Shown piece after piece: positions 9,104 through 18,004 of a stretch of DNA of 64,000 nucleotides (positions within the stretch are counted from its first letter, which is position 1; each line of letters starts with the position of its first letter). A model generated the notes under the pieces. It worked only from the letters and a program-made list of their open reading frames with translations. It searched no databases and had not been told where the DNA came from. The DNA is from Silvibacterium dinghuense (GTDB lineage: Bacteria > Acidobacteriota > Terriglobia > Terriglobales > Acidobacteriaceae), in the NCBI RefSeq assembly GCF_004123295.1, contig NZ_SDMK01000001.1, positions 434,001-498,000 of the forward strand, written 5' to 3'. The position numbers and the translations under genes are program-made.

Positions 9104-11587
9104 CTAGTTATTCGTAGCTGCGTGTCCGCCCTGCGCCTTCTCCAGCTCACGGTAAATCTCTTCGTTGCGGATAATGGCCTGGACGTACTCGCGGGTTTCC
9201 GTAAAGGGGATGGATTCGACAAACTCGTCCATATCGCGGTAACGGCCGCTGGACTGCCAGTCGAGGACACGGTTGTCGCCGGCGTTGTAAGCGGCAAAAG
9301 CATATTCGGGTTTGTCGCCGAACTTATCGAGGGTCTGCTTGAGATAGCGGGCGCCGAGACGGATATTCGTCCCCGGATCGAGCAGATCCTCGGTGCTGAA
9401 GCGTCCCATGCCCTCTTCATGCGCCATCTGTTTGCCCACGCTCGGCAGTAGCTGCATCAGTCCATAAGCGCTCTTGTTCGAGACGGCATTGGGGTTGAAC
9501 TCCGTCTCCTGGCGGATGAGCGAGGCGATCATGATGGGATCAAGACCGTTGGCAGCGGCAGCGCCTTTAATCTCCAGCCAGTAGGACTGCGGAAAGAGAA
9601 TGCGCCAGTAAGCCATGGGCATCGAATTGACCGGCGCCGAGGTATAAAAGGGCACAGCACGCTTCATCAGGCGCATGGCATGCGACGTTTCACCGTACGC
9701 AGCATAGATGGATGCTTCCGCGAACGCGCCCCATGAATCGCTGCCGTCAGCGGCGCGAATCTCGGCAGGGATGTACTCATTAAGTCCGGCGTTGGCCAGC
9801 AGCTTGGCCTTGACCAGATGCGGGTCCTGATCGGGTACATCGGCAGAAAGCTCGGGAATATCCTCGGGCTGAAGCGCATCGAGGCTCGGGATCTGCGTAG
9901 GCTGCGCGCTCACGTTCGCAGAAGCGGTCTGCAGCGACAGCGAAGGATCGAGTTGGGAGAGATGAGCCAGGTGCTCCTGCGCAAGCTCGGCATAGTAATA
10001 GTGGCGATAAACGCGGGTAAGAGTGCGGTAATACTTGGCCGCTTCGGCATACTGGCGATTGTCCTCATAGACGCGGGCACGCCAATAGAGAGCCGAAGGA
10101 ATCTCCTTGCCACCGGCGTACTGTGCAATCTGCTCATCGAACATACGCGCGGCCGTGGTGACATCCCCCTGCCGATAGGTGAGCCATGCAGCGCGCCAGT
10201 GCGCGCTCGGAGAGTAATTCGAGCAGGGACCGGAGTGCGGAGATTCGCACGACTTCGGGAACCGTCTCGCCAGCTCGGAATAATAGCCGATGGCGGTCGG
10301 GAAATCCTTGCGCAGCAGATACATGTTGCCGCTCGAGTAGAGCGCTTCGGCCAGCCACGGGCTCGAGGGGAAGCGGGCCTTCATGCTCTCGACGATCGAG
10401 CGCTGCGTCTCGCCATCGTCCTTATCGCGGGCCAGTTCCATGAGCAGGTATTGGCGACGCGCGCCTGCGTCGTCCGAAGTGTCGGGAAGACGCATGAGCT
10501 CTGACGCATTCAGGCGCTTGAGCTTCCAGTCGCAGGCCGCAGCGGCCACCAGCATGGCATTGTGCCCGGAGGCATCCAGGCTCGGATCATTGGCCAGTGA
10601 GCGGTATTCTTCCGCCGCAGGATCATAACGTCCGGCGTTATAGAGTGCATCCGCATGGCTGCGGCGCTCGGAGGCGGGCAATGCAGTAAGAGCTCCGGAA
10701 GAGGCGAGCTGCGTGCGCGCGGCAGCAGCCTCAGGCGAGAGCGGATAGCTCAGATAAATATGACGGAAGAGCTGCGTCGCCTGCGCGGCATTGCCGGCCA
10801 TCAGCTGCGCCTTCGCATCGGCAAGCTGAAAATCAGCTTTGCCGGCCAGCGGCTCAGAACGATGGGCATTCAGAACACGCAGCGCGGACTGCGGATCGCC
10901 TTCCTGGATATAGAGGTTCGCTTCAAGAACCGGGATACTCGCAACAAAGATGGAATCCGGATGCTTGGAGCTAAAGCTGCTCAGCACGGACTCGGCCTGC
11001 GGAAGCTGGTTGCTCTGCAGATACGCCTGCGCGGTCAGGTAATCCGCGTAATCGTCGAGCGCATCGCCGACACGGTTCGCCGAAGTAAAAGCGGTCACGG
11101 CATCCGCGTACTTGTGATCGAGCAGGTAGGCGTGCCCCATGGCCAGGTAAGCCGTCGCCGCAGCTTCGCCGGTATGCGCATGCGCATAGGCGGCAACGCC
11201 GTCATAAGCGGCCGGCGTGCGCATGACTGCCAGCTGCTGGGCCATCGGGCGCAGCTGCGAGGAGGCGACAAAAGCCTGCTGCAGCTTATGGCTGACCGCG
11301 ATCTGCCGCGCGGTCAGAGGGCGCCGCGGATGACGGCGCATGGCTGCCTTGCGGATAGCCGCGGCATGGCTGTGCTCGGAGGTCCGGGCTGCAGAGTGGC
11401 CGGATGCATGCCCTGTCGATTTCTTCTCAGCCGAGGCAGAAGCCGCGTGATGCGTCGATTTCTTCTTATGCGAGATGGTCTGCGCACCCAGGTGCGATGA
11501 GAGGACGAGCGTAGCCGCGAGCAGCAGCGCTGCTCCGCTTCCGGCCTTCGCCCATTTGCTGCAATGTGAAAACTCCGCGGCTGCCAA
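9104..11587 (-). CDS. Soluble-type lytic murein transglycosylase with TPR-like superhelix
   Basis: An 827-residue Slt70-like enzyme. A signal peptide (about residues 12-36) leads into a His/Ser/Lys-rich linker (to about 90), then a long alpha-helical TPR-like region (about 110-640) and a C-terminal SLT domain. The catalytic Glu is E694 in RQETEF, followed by the family motif YGLMQLLP and, further on, AAYNAGDNRV. It cleaves peptidoglycan strands with 1,6-anhydro-muramic acid formation in the periplasm. The start is TTG at 11587, supported by AGGAG nine bases upstream; no ATG exists before the helical region. It is monocistronic, divergent from the polysaccharide cluster. Confidence 0.9.
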   Translation of the reverse strand: MAAAEFSHCSKWAKAGSGAALLLAATLVLSSHLGAQTISHKKKSTHHAASASAEKKSTGHASGHSAARTSEHSHAAAIRKAAMRRHPRRPLTARQIAVSHKLQQAFVASSQLRPMAQQLAVMRTPAAYDGVAAYAHAHTGEAAATAYLAMGHAYLLDHKYADAVTAFTSANRVGDALDDYADYLTAQAYLQSNQLPQAESVLSSFSSKHPDSIFVASIPVLEANLYIQEGDPQSALRVLNAHRSEPLAGKADFQLADAKAQLMAGNAAQATQLFRHIYLSYPLSPEAAAARTQLASSGALTALPASERRSHADALYNAGRYDPAAEEYRSLANDPSLDASGHNAMLVAAAACDWKLKRLNASELMRLPDTSDDAGARRQYLLMELARDKDDGETQRSIVESMKARFPSSPWLAEALYSSGNMYLLRKDFPTAIGYYSELARRFPKSCESPHSGPCSNYSPSAHWRAAWLTYRQGDVTTAARMFDEQIAQYAGGKEIPSALYWRARVYEDNRQYAEAAKYYRTLTRVYRHYYYAELAQEHLAHLSQLDPSLSLQTASANVSAQPTQIPSLDALQPEDIPELSADVPDQDPHLVKAKLLANAGLNEYIPAEIRAADGSDSWGAFAEASIYAAYGETSHAMRLMKRAVPFYTSAPVNSMPMAYWRILFPQSYWLEIKGAAAANGLDPIMIASLIRQETEFNPNAVSNKSAYGLMQLLPSVGKQMAHEEGMGRFSTEDLLDPGTNIRLGARYLKQTLDKFGDKPEYAFAAYNAGDNRVLDWQSSGRYRDMDEFVESIPFTETREYVQAIIRNEEIYRELEKAQGGHAATNN

Positions 11588-11820
11588 GTGGTTCGACTCC
11601 TGTTTCTACTCTATGCCGAATGCAACAGGAAATTGCCGGACGGATATCGGCAAAGGCAACAGGGTTTCCGACTTCGACAACGGGCAAAAAAGGAACAGGC
11701 CGGCATCCTCGGTTCAATTTCGGAACCGCGCATTACGAAAGTCTGGTTGCAGTTCCGAATGCCAGCCTGCCGGAGTGCAGACACGGCTATGCTGAGGCAG
11801 CTCTCCATAAGGATGAAGTC

Positions 11821-12894
11821 ATGCCTGAGTCCCTCTTCAGCCGAGCCGGCTCGATGCACGGTCATGCTGACCGGCCCAGGGAGGCCGACATCACGGTTGT
11901 AATCCCGACGCATCAGCGTCCGGAGCTTCTGCGGCGGGCTCTCATGAGCGTCCTGCGACAGAGCTACAGCGCACTGGAGGTCATCGTGGTCTCCGACGGA
12001 GACGACGGCTCGGATGCACAGGCCATTGTCGATGAGTTCCGCGACAGACGGCTGCGTGTCGTGCCTCTATGGCTGCGAAGAGGCGGCGCACAGGCGCGCA
12101 ACATTGGCGTCCGAATGGCAAGAACGCCCTGGATCGCCTTCCTTGACGATGACGATGAGTGGCACCCGGAAAAACTCGCACGACAGATGCAGGCCACCCG
12201 GACGATGCAGGTGGAATTTCCCGTGATCTCTTCGCAGAGCCTGGTGCAATCGAACACCCGCGCATGGATATCTCCCGAACGCGCCTTTCAGGCAGACGAA
12301 GCGATCAGCGATTTCCTCTTCTGCCGCAGCCGCTTTATCGATGGAGCCCAGTACATGCAGACCTCGTCTCTGCTGGTGCCGCAGGAGCTGCTGTTAAAGA
12401 TTCCATTCCGCCCTCATCTGCGGCGCCACCAGGACTGGGACTGGCTTCTGCGTGCGGCCAAGCAGCCAGGAGTAGCATTCCACATGGTGGCGCAGCCGCT
12501 GAGTATCTTCCATGTGGAGGAGGGCAGAAACAGCGTCGGTCGAGGACAGGACTGGGAGTTCTCGCACGCCTGGGCGACAGAGATGCGGCACGGATTCACT
12601 CCCCGGGCCTATTCCTTCTTCCTGGCCACCGAATGCGTCTCCCGCGCCGTCAAGAGCCGGGCCGGCTGGAAGGCCTACGCGCCGCTGATCCGCGATTACT
12701 TCCTGTCCGGACGGCCCACCGTGCGCTCCCTGCTGACGCTGGCCGGCTTTCTCTTCGTACCGCCTCCGGTACAGACGCGGATACGGCGCGCAGCCCGTAC
12801 GCGGCTGCAGCCATCCGAATCCAGCACAGAAAATGCCATGACGCCTCAGGAGATCGGCAGCCTCGGCTCTCCTGCCATCACCACGCACAGCTAA
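11821..12894 (+). CDS. Family 2 glycosyltransferase (first gene of polysaccharide cluster)
   Basis: A 357-residue GT-A fold enzyme. ITVVIPTHQRPELL (residues 24-37) starts the nucleotide-binding half, the DXD-type metal site is FLDDDDEWHPEKL (108-120), and HQDWDW in the middle is the usual acceptor-side ED/WD motif. It should add a sugar from a nucleotide donor to the cytoplasmic lipid-linked repeat unit; donor and linkage cannot be read. The ATG at 11821 follows AAGGATG at good spacing; an open frame extends back to 11566 but overlaps the start of the transglycosylase. The SIS gene follows after 14 bases. Confidence 0.85.
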   Translation: MPESLFSRAGSMHGHADRPREADITVVIPTHQRPELLRRALMSVLRQSYSALEVIVVSDGDDGSDAQAIVDEFRDRRLRVVPLWLRRGGAQARNIGVRMARTPWIAFLDDDDEWHPEKLARQMQATRTMQVEFPVISSQSLVQSNTRAWISPERAFQADEAISDFLFCRSRFIDGAQYMQTSSLLVPQELLLKIPFRPHLRRHQDWDWLLRAAKQPGVAFHMVAQPLSIFHVEEGRNSVGRGQDWEFSHAWATEMRHGFTPRAYSFFLATECVSRAVKSRAGWKAYAPLIRDYFLSGRPTVRSLLTLAGFLFVPPPVQTRIRRAARTRLQPSESSTENAMTPQEIGSLGSPAITTHS

Positions 12895-12908
12895 CGGAGA
12901 CACGAGTT

Positions 12909-13553
12909 ATGTCCATGAACGGCTATACGGAGCAATATCTTGAGGAGGCGAAGCAGACACTCTCACTGCTGAGCTTCCAGGCCATCGAGCAGGTTGTAGA
13001 AATTCTCAGCCGCACGCGGGATCGCGGAGGAAGGATCTTCTTTCTCGGCGTGGGAGGTAGCGCCGCCAATGCCAGCCATGCCGCGGCAGACTTCCGCAAG
13101 ATCTGCGGCATCGAATCCTATTCCGTTTCCGACAATACGGCCGAGTTGACCGCCCGCAGCAACGACGAGAGCTGGCTGCGCGCCTACGCGGGTTGGCTGG
13201 AGGCCAGCCGCCTGCGCTCCACAGACACGCTCTTCGTTCTCTCCGTCGGCGGAGGCGATGAGGAAAAAGGGCTGAGCCTGAACCTGATCGAGGCTCTGCG
13301 GCTCGGCCAGCGGCGTGGCGCAAATATCGTCGGCATTGTCGGACGTCAGGGCGGCTATACCGCCCAGGTCGCCGATGCTTTCGTGCTGGTGCCTACGGTT
13401 GCGGAGAGCTCCGTAACCGCCCACGCCGAATCCGCCCAGGGGACGCTATGGCACCTCATGGTGAACCACCCGCGATTGAAACAGAACGAGCCGCAGTGGG
13501 AGAAAACATGCATGGCCTGCAGCGAGCGATCTTTCTCGATCGCGACGGCGTAA
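12909..13553 (+). CDS. SIS-domain phosphosugar isomerase, GmhA-like
   Basis: A 214-residue single SIS domain protein resembling D-sedoheptulose-7-phosphate isomerase GmhA. The phosphate loop is GVGGSAANAS (47-56). H57 sits where GmhA has its first zinc ligand, but the second ligand Glu appears to be D61, and the C-terminal Gln/His pair appears as E174 and H182, so the metal site is altered. Context supports a heptose role: the next gene, overlapping by 46 bases, is a GmhB-like phosphatase and other heptose genes lie at 17982-19711. GGAG precedes the ATG at 12909. It could instead be a related ketose-aldose isomerase. Confidence 0.75.
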   Translation: MSMNGYTEQYLEEAKQTLSLLSFQAIEQVVEILSRTRDRGGRIFFLGVGGSAANASHAAADFRKICGIESYSVSDNTAELTARSNDESWLRAYAGWLEASRLRSTDTLFVLSVGGGDEEKGLSLNLIEALRLGQRRGANIVGIVGRQGGYTAQVADAFVLVPTVAESSVTAHAESAQGTLWHLMVNHPRLKQNEPQWEKTCMACSERSFSIATA

Positions 13554-14170
13554 TCAATCGCAATATCTGGAATCCTGACACAGGCGCCTTCGAGGCGCCT
13601 CTCTCGGCATCGCAGTTCATACTGATTCCCGGCGTCATCGATGCGCTTCGATGCCTGGCACGAGCCGGTTATCTGCTGTTTCTCGTCTCCAATCAGCCGA
13701 ACTACGCCAAGGGCAAAGCCGGACTGAATGATCCGGCGGCGATCCACCGCACGTTCCTCAAGCGCATGCAGCGCGCAGATATCTCTTTTACCGGCTGCTT
13801 TTACTGCTTTCATCATCCGGATGGACGCATCAGAGATTACACCGGCTGCTGTCTCTGCCGGAAACCATCTCCCTATTTCCTGCGGATGGCCAGCCGCAGC
13901 TTCGACGTGGACCTGCCTGGCTCCTGGATGATCGGCGATCGAGCAACCGATATTGTCTGCGGCCAGGCAGCGGGTACACATACCGCGTGGGTCGGAGAAG
14001 CGTGGCCGGAAGCACCGCGCGCGGATATCCGGGCGCGCGATCTGCGCGAAGCCGCGCAGATCATTCTCTACCGGGACACCGCGCCAGGTTATGGCGCGGC
14101 AGGCCGCGGCAAGGGCGAACGACGATTGCCATCCGCCAGAACGAGCACTTCGGACTCTCCATTGCGCTGA
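13508..14170 (+). CDS. HAD phosphatase, D-glycero-D-manno-heptose-1,7-bisphosphate 7-phosphatase-like
   Basis: A 220-residue HAD phosphatase of the GmhB/HisB-N type. Catalytic DRDGVIN is at residues 11-17, the second motif is VSNQP (60-64) and the Asp motif is GDRATD (143-148). The zinc loop diagnostic of GmhB is present: CFHH (100-103), then CLC with RKP (115-120). In the heptose pathway it removes the 7-phosphate. It starts inside the SIS gene (overlap 13508-13553) after GGGAG, indicating coupled translation. The last 82 bases overlap the convergent transaldolase; the C-terminal tail after about residue 190 is low in family similarity and may reflect that overlap. Confidence 0.85.
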   Translation: MHGLQRAIFLDRDGVINRNIWNPDTGAFEAPLSASQFILIPGVIDALRCLARAGYLLFLVSNQPNYAKGKAGLNDPAAIHRTFLKRMQRADISFTGCFYCFHHPDGRIRDYTGCCLCRKPSPYFLRMASRSFDVDLPGSWMIGDRATDIVCGQAAGTHTAWVGEAWPEAPRADIRARDLREAAQIILYRDTAPGYGAAGRGKGERRLPSARTSTSDSPLR

Positions 14171-14949
14171 ATGGCATGCATGGGAGTTTCTACTCCCATC
14201 GCGAGAGGTTGAGGCGGAAAGAGATCTGCGGTGTCGATCGCATAGGCCGCAGCCTGCGCATCACGGAAAAACATCTCGACGGTTTCCAGTGAATACTGGT
14301 CCAGATTCTTGCCTGCAAGAGAAAGCTTGGCGAGCAGATCCGGAGGCATGGTAATGATGTCGCATCCGGCCTCCTCGGCCTGATAGAAGTTGAGCACCTC
14401 GCGCGGGCTGGCCCAGAGGAGCTGTGCGCTCGAATGCGCATGGAGCCATTCGGCAGCACGCCGCATGACTGGCACCGGATTCACTCCAGTGTCGGCAATC
14501 CGCCCGGCAAATATAGAGACAATTGCCGGGGCTTGCGCCGGAAGTATCTCGAGAATTCGTTCGACTTGCTCCAGGGTAAGCACCGCCGTCACGTTGACGG
14601 TGATGCCTGCAACGGCAAGGCGCTGCATCAATTCCCCGAGAAAGCGGCCTGAGCGGTCCGTAACAGGAATCTTCACATTGACATTTGGAGACCAGCGGGC
14701 GATGGCATAGGCCTGCGCCTCCATCTCCGCTTCGTCATCGGCAAAGACCTCGAATGAAACAGGAAGATGAGGAACAAGATGGAGGAAGGTTCGCGCGAAC
14801 GCCTCATAGTCTGTGATCCCCGCCTTACGCATCAGCGTGGGATTGGTCGTAAAGCCTTGCACAGTGGGATTTGCAGCGTAAGCGCGGACGCTGTCGAGAT
14901 CAGCGCCATCGCAGAAGATACGGATATGGTTCTGGCCGGATGGGGGCAT
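14089..14949 (-). CDS. Transaldolase-family enzyme
   Basis: A 286-residue TIM-barrel aldolase of the short transaldolase / fructose-6-phosphate aldolase group. FTTNPTLMRKAGI (33-45) is the strand-2 signature and K93 in NVKIPVT is the Schiff-base lysine; NVTAVLTLEQ and SIFAGRIADTG follow as in the family. It transfers a dihydroxyacetone unit, which would give sedoheptulose-7-phosphate, the substrate of GmhA. GGAGG lies six bases before the ATG at 14949. It heads no other gene downstream and overlaps the HAD gene by 82 bases tail to tail. Its place inside a heptose-type polysaccharide cluster suggests a dedicated precursor supply; this is inference. Confidence 0.82.
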   Translation of the reverse strand: MPPSGQNHIRIFCDGADLDSVRAYAANPTVQGFTTNPTLMRKAGITDYEAFARTFLHLVPHLPVSFEVFADDEAEMEAQAYAIARWSPNVNVKIPVTDRSGRFLGELMQRLAVAGITVNVTAVLTLEQVERILEILPAQAPAIVSIFAGRIADTGVNPVPVMRRAAEWLHAHSSAQLLWASPREVLNFYQAEEAGCDIITMPPDLLAKLSLAGKNLDQYSLETVEMFFRDAQAAAYAIDTADLFPPQPLAMGVETPMHAIQRNGESEVLVLADGNRRSPLPRPAAP

Positions 14950-14981
14950 GATGATCCTCCAGTGAGTGTGCATGAGAGCAG

Positions 14982-15809
14982 TCAGGCCGGGACAGGCGGC
15001 CGCGTGCGGGATGCGATCCGCTGCTTCCAGAACTGGATCAGAACGATGGCTGCGAAGCGCGGATTGCCGAGCAAGTAGCGCCGCCAGAGACGGCGCGGCT
15101 CGCGGATAAGACGATAAAGCCATTCGAGCCCAAGACGGTGCGTCCATCGCGGCGCGCGACGGCGAAGTCCTGCGCAGGTATCGAGCGCAGCTCCGACGCT
15201 GATCGCAGCGCCGATCGGCAGCGACGGGCAATGCTCCAGCATCCAGAGTTCCTGCCGCGGCGCTCCAAACGCGACACAGAGCAGATCAGGATGCGCCTGC
15301 GCGATCATTCTGCGGATCAGGCTCAGTTCTCCGGGGTCCTCATCGAACCCGAGTGGAGGACAGTAGCAACCTGCGATCTTCAGTTCGACATAGCGGCGCT
15401 GCAAATTTGCAGCAGCGGCAGCAGCGGCTCCGGGAAGTCCTCCGAGAAAGAAGACGTTTCTCCCCTGCGCCGCACAGGCGGCACAAAGCGCGATCATCAG
15501 ATCGCCTCCCGTCACACGTTCCGGCATGCGGCCGCCAAGCAACCTCGCCGCCCACACCACGGAAATACCATCTGCAACGCAGAGATCCGCTGCGTGCAAG
15601 GCAGCGGCAAATCCCGCGTGTTTTTCGGCCAGCTGTATTAGCTGCGCATTCGGCCCCATAATCAGCATTGGCGGGCGCTGTCTTCGGCCAAGTACGGTCA
15701 TTACCCAGGCGACCGCCCCCGCCAGCGTAAAGCTGTCGACGCAGACATTCCCCACCAGCACGCGCGGCGGCCGCACGGCATCCGGGGAAGACGCCGTCAT
15801 CATGGCCAT
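14982..15809 (-). CDS. WecG/TagA/CpsF family (GT26) glycosyltransferase
   Basis: A 275-residue enzyme of the GT26 fold. Family landmarks are NVCVDSFTLAGAV near residue 20, MGPNAQLI (51-58), LHAADLCVADGISVVWAA, ERVTGGDLM, FFLGG, and GAPRQELWM with the catalytic-region acidic and Arg residues. Members transfer N-acetylmannosamine(-uronate) or similar sugars to undecaprenyl-PP-linked acceptors at the membrane; the basic, hydrophobic C-terminal tail (RRLWRRYLLGN...) fits membrane attachment. Its ATG overlaps the stop of the preceding family 2 gene by ten bases, and GGAG lies close upstream, so the two are translated together. Confidence 0.9.
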   Translation of the reverse strand: MAMMTASSPDAVRPPRVLVGNVCVDSFTLAGAVAWVMTVLGRRQRPPMLIMGPNAQLIQLAEKHAGFAAALHAADLCVADGISVVWAARLLGGRMPERVTGGDLMIALCAACAAQGRNVFFLGGLPGAAAAAAANLQRRYVELKIAGCYCPPLGFDEDPGELSLIRRMIAQAHPDLLCVAFGAPRQELWMLEHCPSLPIGAAISVGAALDTCAGLRRRAPRWTHRLGLEWLYRLIREPRRLWRRYLLGNPRFAAIVLIQFWKQRIASRTRPPVPA

Positions 15810-16774
15810 AACAGCTCCGAGCGCTCCAGAAAGAAGTTTGGGGGAAGGCCGTTCGCAATGCGTGCAGAAGAAAAATACTCATCGCGGATACGACGCCATA
15901 AATAGCGGGGAGACGCCACACAGGATGCGCCCAGATGCCGTCCCGCATTCAGAAAGCTGCGCTGCGCCAGGGACATATTGCAGGCGCGCAACCGCTCTTT
16001 GGCCTCCCGCTCACCGCGCGGAAGCATCTGCACAAGCGCCGCACGAATGGCTTCGATAGGACGAGGTTGACGCCGCAAAAGATGAGAGAGCAGAAGATAC
16101 TGGACATAAAGCCCCGCGATCATCTGCTCGCCGAGATGGCGCGAGCTGACGCTCTCCGCATTCTGGCGAAAGCCGACAAGCACCTCCGGGATGCAGCAGA
16201 TATCGGCATGCAGAGCCATGCGCCACCACAGATCGGCATCTTCGTTATGCAGCCCGACGCGGTAGCCGCCGCAGGCAAGCGTGCGGCGCACATGGAGCAC
16301 TGCGCTCGAATGGCAGATAGCGAGAAGATATCCCGAGCGCACAATAGCACGCAGCTCTTCCGGAGAGCCACGTGAACTGCGGAAAAAGCCGACGGCCCTG
16401 CCTCGCGGATGATAGTTCGCATAGGAATAGAACATGCCTGCATCGGGATAACTGCGAATGGCTTCCCGCAAAACCGCGATGCGATGCGGATGCGCGATAT
16501 CGTCAGCATCCTGACGCACCAGCCACGGCGTCTCACATTCGAGGAGCATCCGATTGAGCGTATACGCAAGGCCCTGCCCAGGCTGCTCGATCACATGCAG
16601 ACGCGAATCCCGCAGAGAGTGGAGATACGCAGCACTGCTATCTTCACCGCCATCCACGATGGCAAGAATGCGAAAATCCGCATCGCTCTGAGCGAGCAGA
16701 CTATCCATACACTCTGCGAGCAACGGCATCGCATTGCGCACAGGCAGACCGATGGTTAACAGGTCGCTCTGCAT
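15800..16774 (-). CDS. Family 2 glycosyltransferase
   Basis: A 324-residue GT-A enzyme. LLTIGLPVRNAMPLLAECMDSLL opens the nucleotide-binding domain, VRQDADDIAHPHR carries the DXD-like metal site (DADD), and the LHNEDADLWWRM segment is the acceptor-site motif. It should add a sugar during repeat-unit assembly. The ATG at 16774 follows AGGGG seven bases upstream and starts directly before the domain; an ATG at 16846 would add 24 residues. It is the first gene of a three-gene minus-strand unit (GT2, WecG-like, transaldolase) that is divergent from the epimerase at 16982. Confidence 0.85.
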   Translation of the reverse strand: MQSDLLTIGLPVRNAMPLLAECMDSLLAQSDADFRILAIVDGGEDSSAAYLHSLRDSRLHVIEQPGQGLAYTLNRMLLECETPWLVRQDADDIAHPHRIAVLREAIRSYPDAGMFYSYANYHPRGRAVGFFRSSRGSPEELRAIVRSGYLLAICHSSAVLHVRRTLACGGYRVGLHNEDADLWWRMALHADICCIPEVLVGFRQNAESVSSRHLGEQMIAGLYVQYLLLSHLLRRQPRPIEAIRAALVQMLPRGEREAKERLRACNMSLAQRSFLNAGRHLGASCVASPRYLWRRIRDEYFSSARIANGLPPNFFLERSELLWP

Positions 16775-16981
16775 TCTCGCCCCTTTCGTAAAGACAGCTT
16801 TGGCCAGATGCTTGAAGCGCGTCAACGCAGAAATCTGTAACTCCATAACCGACGTAATCTGTCATTCCCGAATCGCGCATGCTACTTTCACCAGCGTTGC
16901 CTCACATGTGCAGTATTTCCGACTTATTGCACAAACTTCGACGAATCTAGAAAACGCCAAAACCGGGACGAGGTAACGGAT

Positions 16982-18004
16982 ATGCTTCACGCAGCCACCG
17001 AACCAGGATCATGGATCGAGGCTCTCCCGATCCACGAACAGCGCCGCTACTGCATCATCGGCGGCGCGGGATTCATCGGCAGCCACTTCGCTGACCGCCT
17101 GATGGAAGACGACCGCACCGAAGCCGTTACGGTGCTGGATAACTTCCGCACCGGCCGTCACCGTCACCTGCGAAAGCATCTCTCGGGAGCCGACCCGCGC
17201 TTTCGCATGGTGCATGGAGACGTGCACGACCGGCAGAAGCTGATGGAGGCAATGGAGGGCCACACGCTGGTCCTTCACCTAGCGTCGAACGCAGATATCG
17301 CGCGTGCCGCTATTGAGCCTGAGATCGATTTTCGCGAAGGTACGGAGCTTACGCAGCACATCCTCGAAGCGGCACGCGCCTGCAACGTAAAGCGCGTGCT
17401 CTATGCCTCCGGGAGCGGCGTCTATGGCGATGCTGGCGAACAAATCCTGCGAGAGGAGGATGGTCCCCGAGCGCCGATCTCAACCTATGGAGCAAGCAAG
17501 GTAGCTGGGGAGGCTCTGATCGCCAGCTATTGCGCGATGTTCGACATGACAGCTTGTGTCTTCCGCTTCGCTAACGTAGTCGGCGCGCGGCAGACACACG
17601 GCGTAGGTTACGACTTCCTGCAGCGCCTGCAGCATGATCCGGCGCGCCTTCGTGTTCTGGGCGACGGACGCCAGAAGAAGAGCTACATTCACGTCTCCGA
17701 TGTCGTCGAGGCCGTGCTCCATGCCGAATCTCGATCGAAGCAGGCATACGCGATCTACAACGTAGCGACAGAAGACACCATTACGGTCACGGACATCGTG
17801 GGATTTGCGTCCGAAGCTCTGGGCCTTCGGCCCATGATCGAATACAGCGGCGGCGATCGCGGCTGGAAGGGAGATGTGCCCATCGTTCGACTGGATTGTG
17901 CGAAGCTGCGGGCACTGGGCTGGGCACCTCGCTACAACAGCCGCGATGCCATACGGCTATCGCTCGAGGAGATGCTGAGAGATGAGCATGTGGCGCTTGT
18001 CTGA
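16982..18004 (+). CDS. NAD-dependent epimerase/dehydratase (extended SDR)
   Basis: A 340-residue extended short-chain dehydrogenase of the nucleotide-sugar type. The NAD-binding glycine motif GGAGFIGSH is at 27-35, the catalytic set is S143 and Y169xxxK173 (YGASK), and the substrate part keeps RFANVVGARQ and SYIHVSDVVEA. It resembles UDP-glucose 4-epimerase and GDP-sugar dehydratases; which sugar it acts on cannot be read. As the first gene of a seven-gene plus-strand run that continues with the HddC- and HddA-like genes, a GDP-heptose substrate is plausible. GAGG lies eight bases before the ATG. It overlaps the next gene by 23 bases. Confidence 0.85.
   Translation: MLHAATEPGSWIEALPIHEQRRYCIIGGAGFIGSHFADRLMEDDRTEAVTVLDNFRTGRHRHLRKHLSGADPRFRMVHGDVHDRQKLMEAMEGHTLVLHLASNADIARAAIEPEIDFREGTELTQHILEAARACNVKRVLYASGSGVYGDAGEQILREEDGPRAPISTYGASKVAGEALIASYCAMFDMTACVFRFANVVGARQTHGVGYDFLQRLQHDPARLRVLGDGRQKKSYIHVSDVVEAVLHAESRSKQAYAIYNVATEDTITVTDIVGFASEALGLRPMIEYSGGDRGWKGDVPIVRLDCAKLRALGWAPRYNSRDAIRLSLEEMLRDEHVALV

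Noticed and set aside
7996-9420. Long minus-strand open frame opposite poxB
   Set aside because: It runs antisense through poxB and the 40-bp palindrome; no recognisable domain.
12159-12908. Upstream extension of the SIS gene frame inside the glycosyltransferase gene
   Set aside because: The extension overlaps the glycosyltransferase in another frame; the GGAG-preceded ATG at 12909 fits the SIS domain start.
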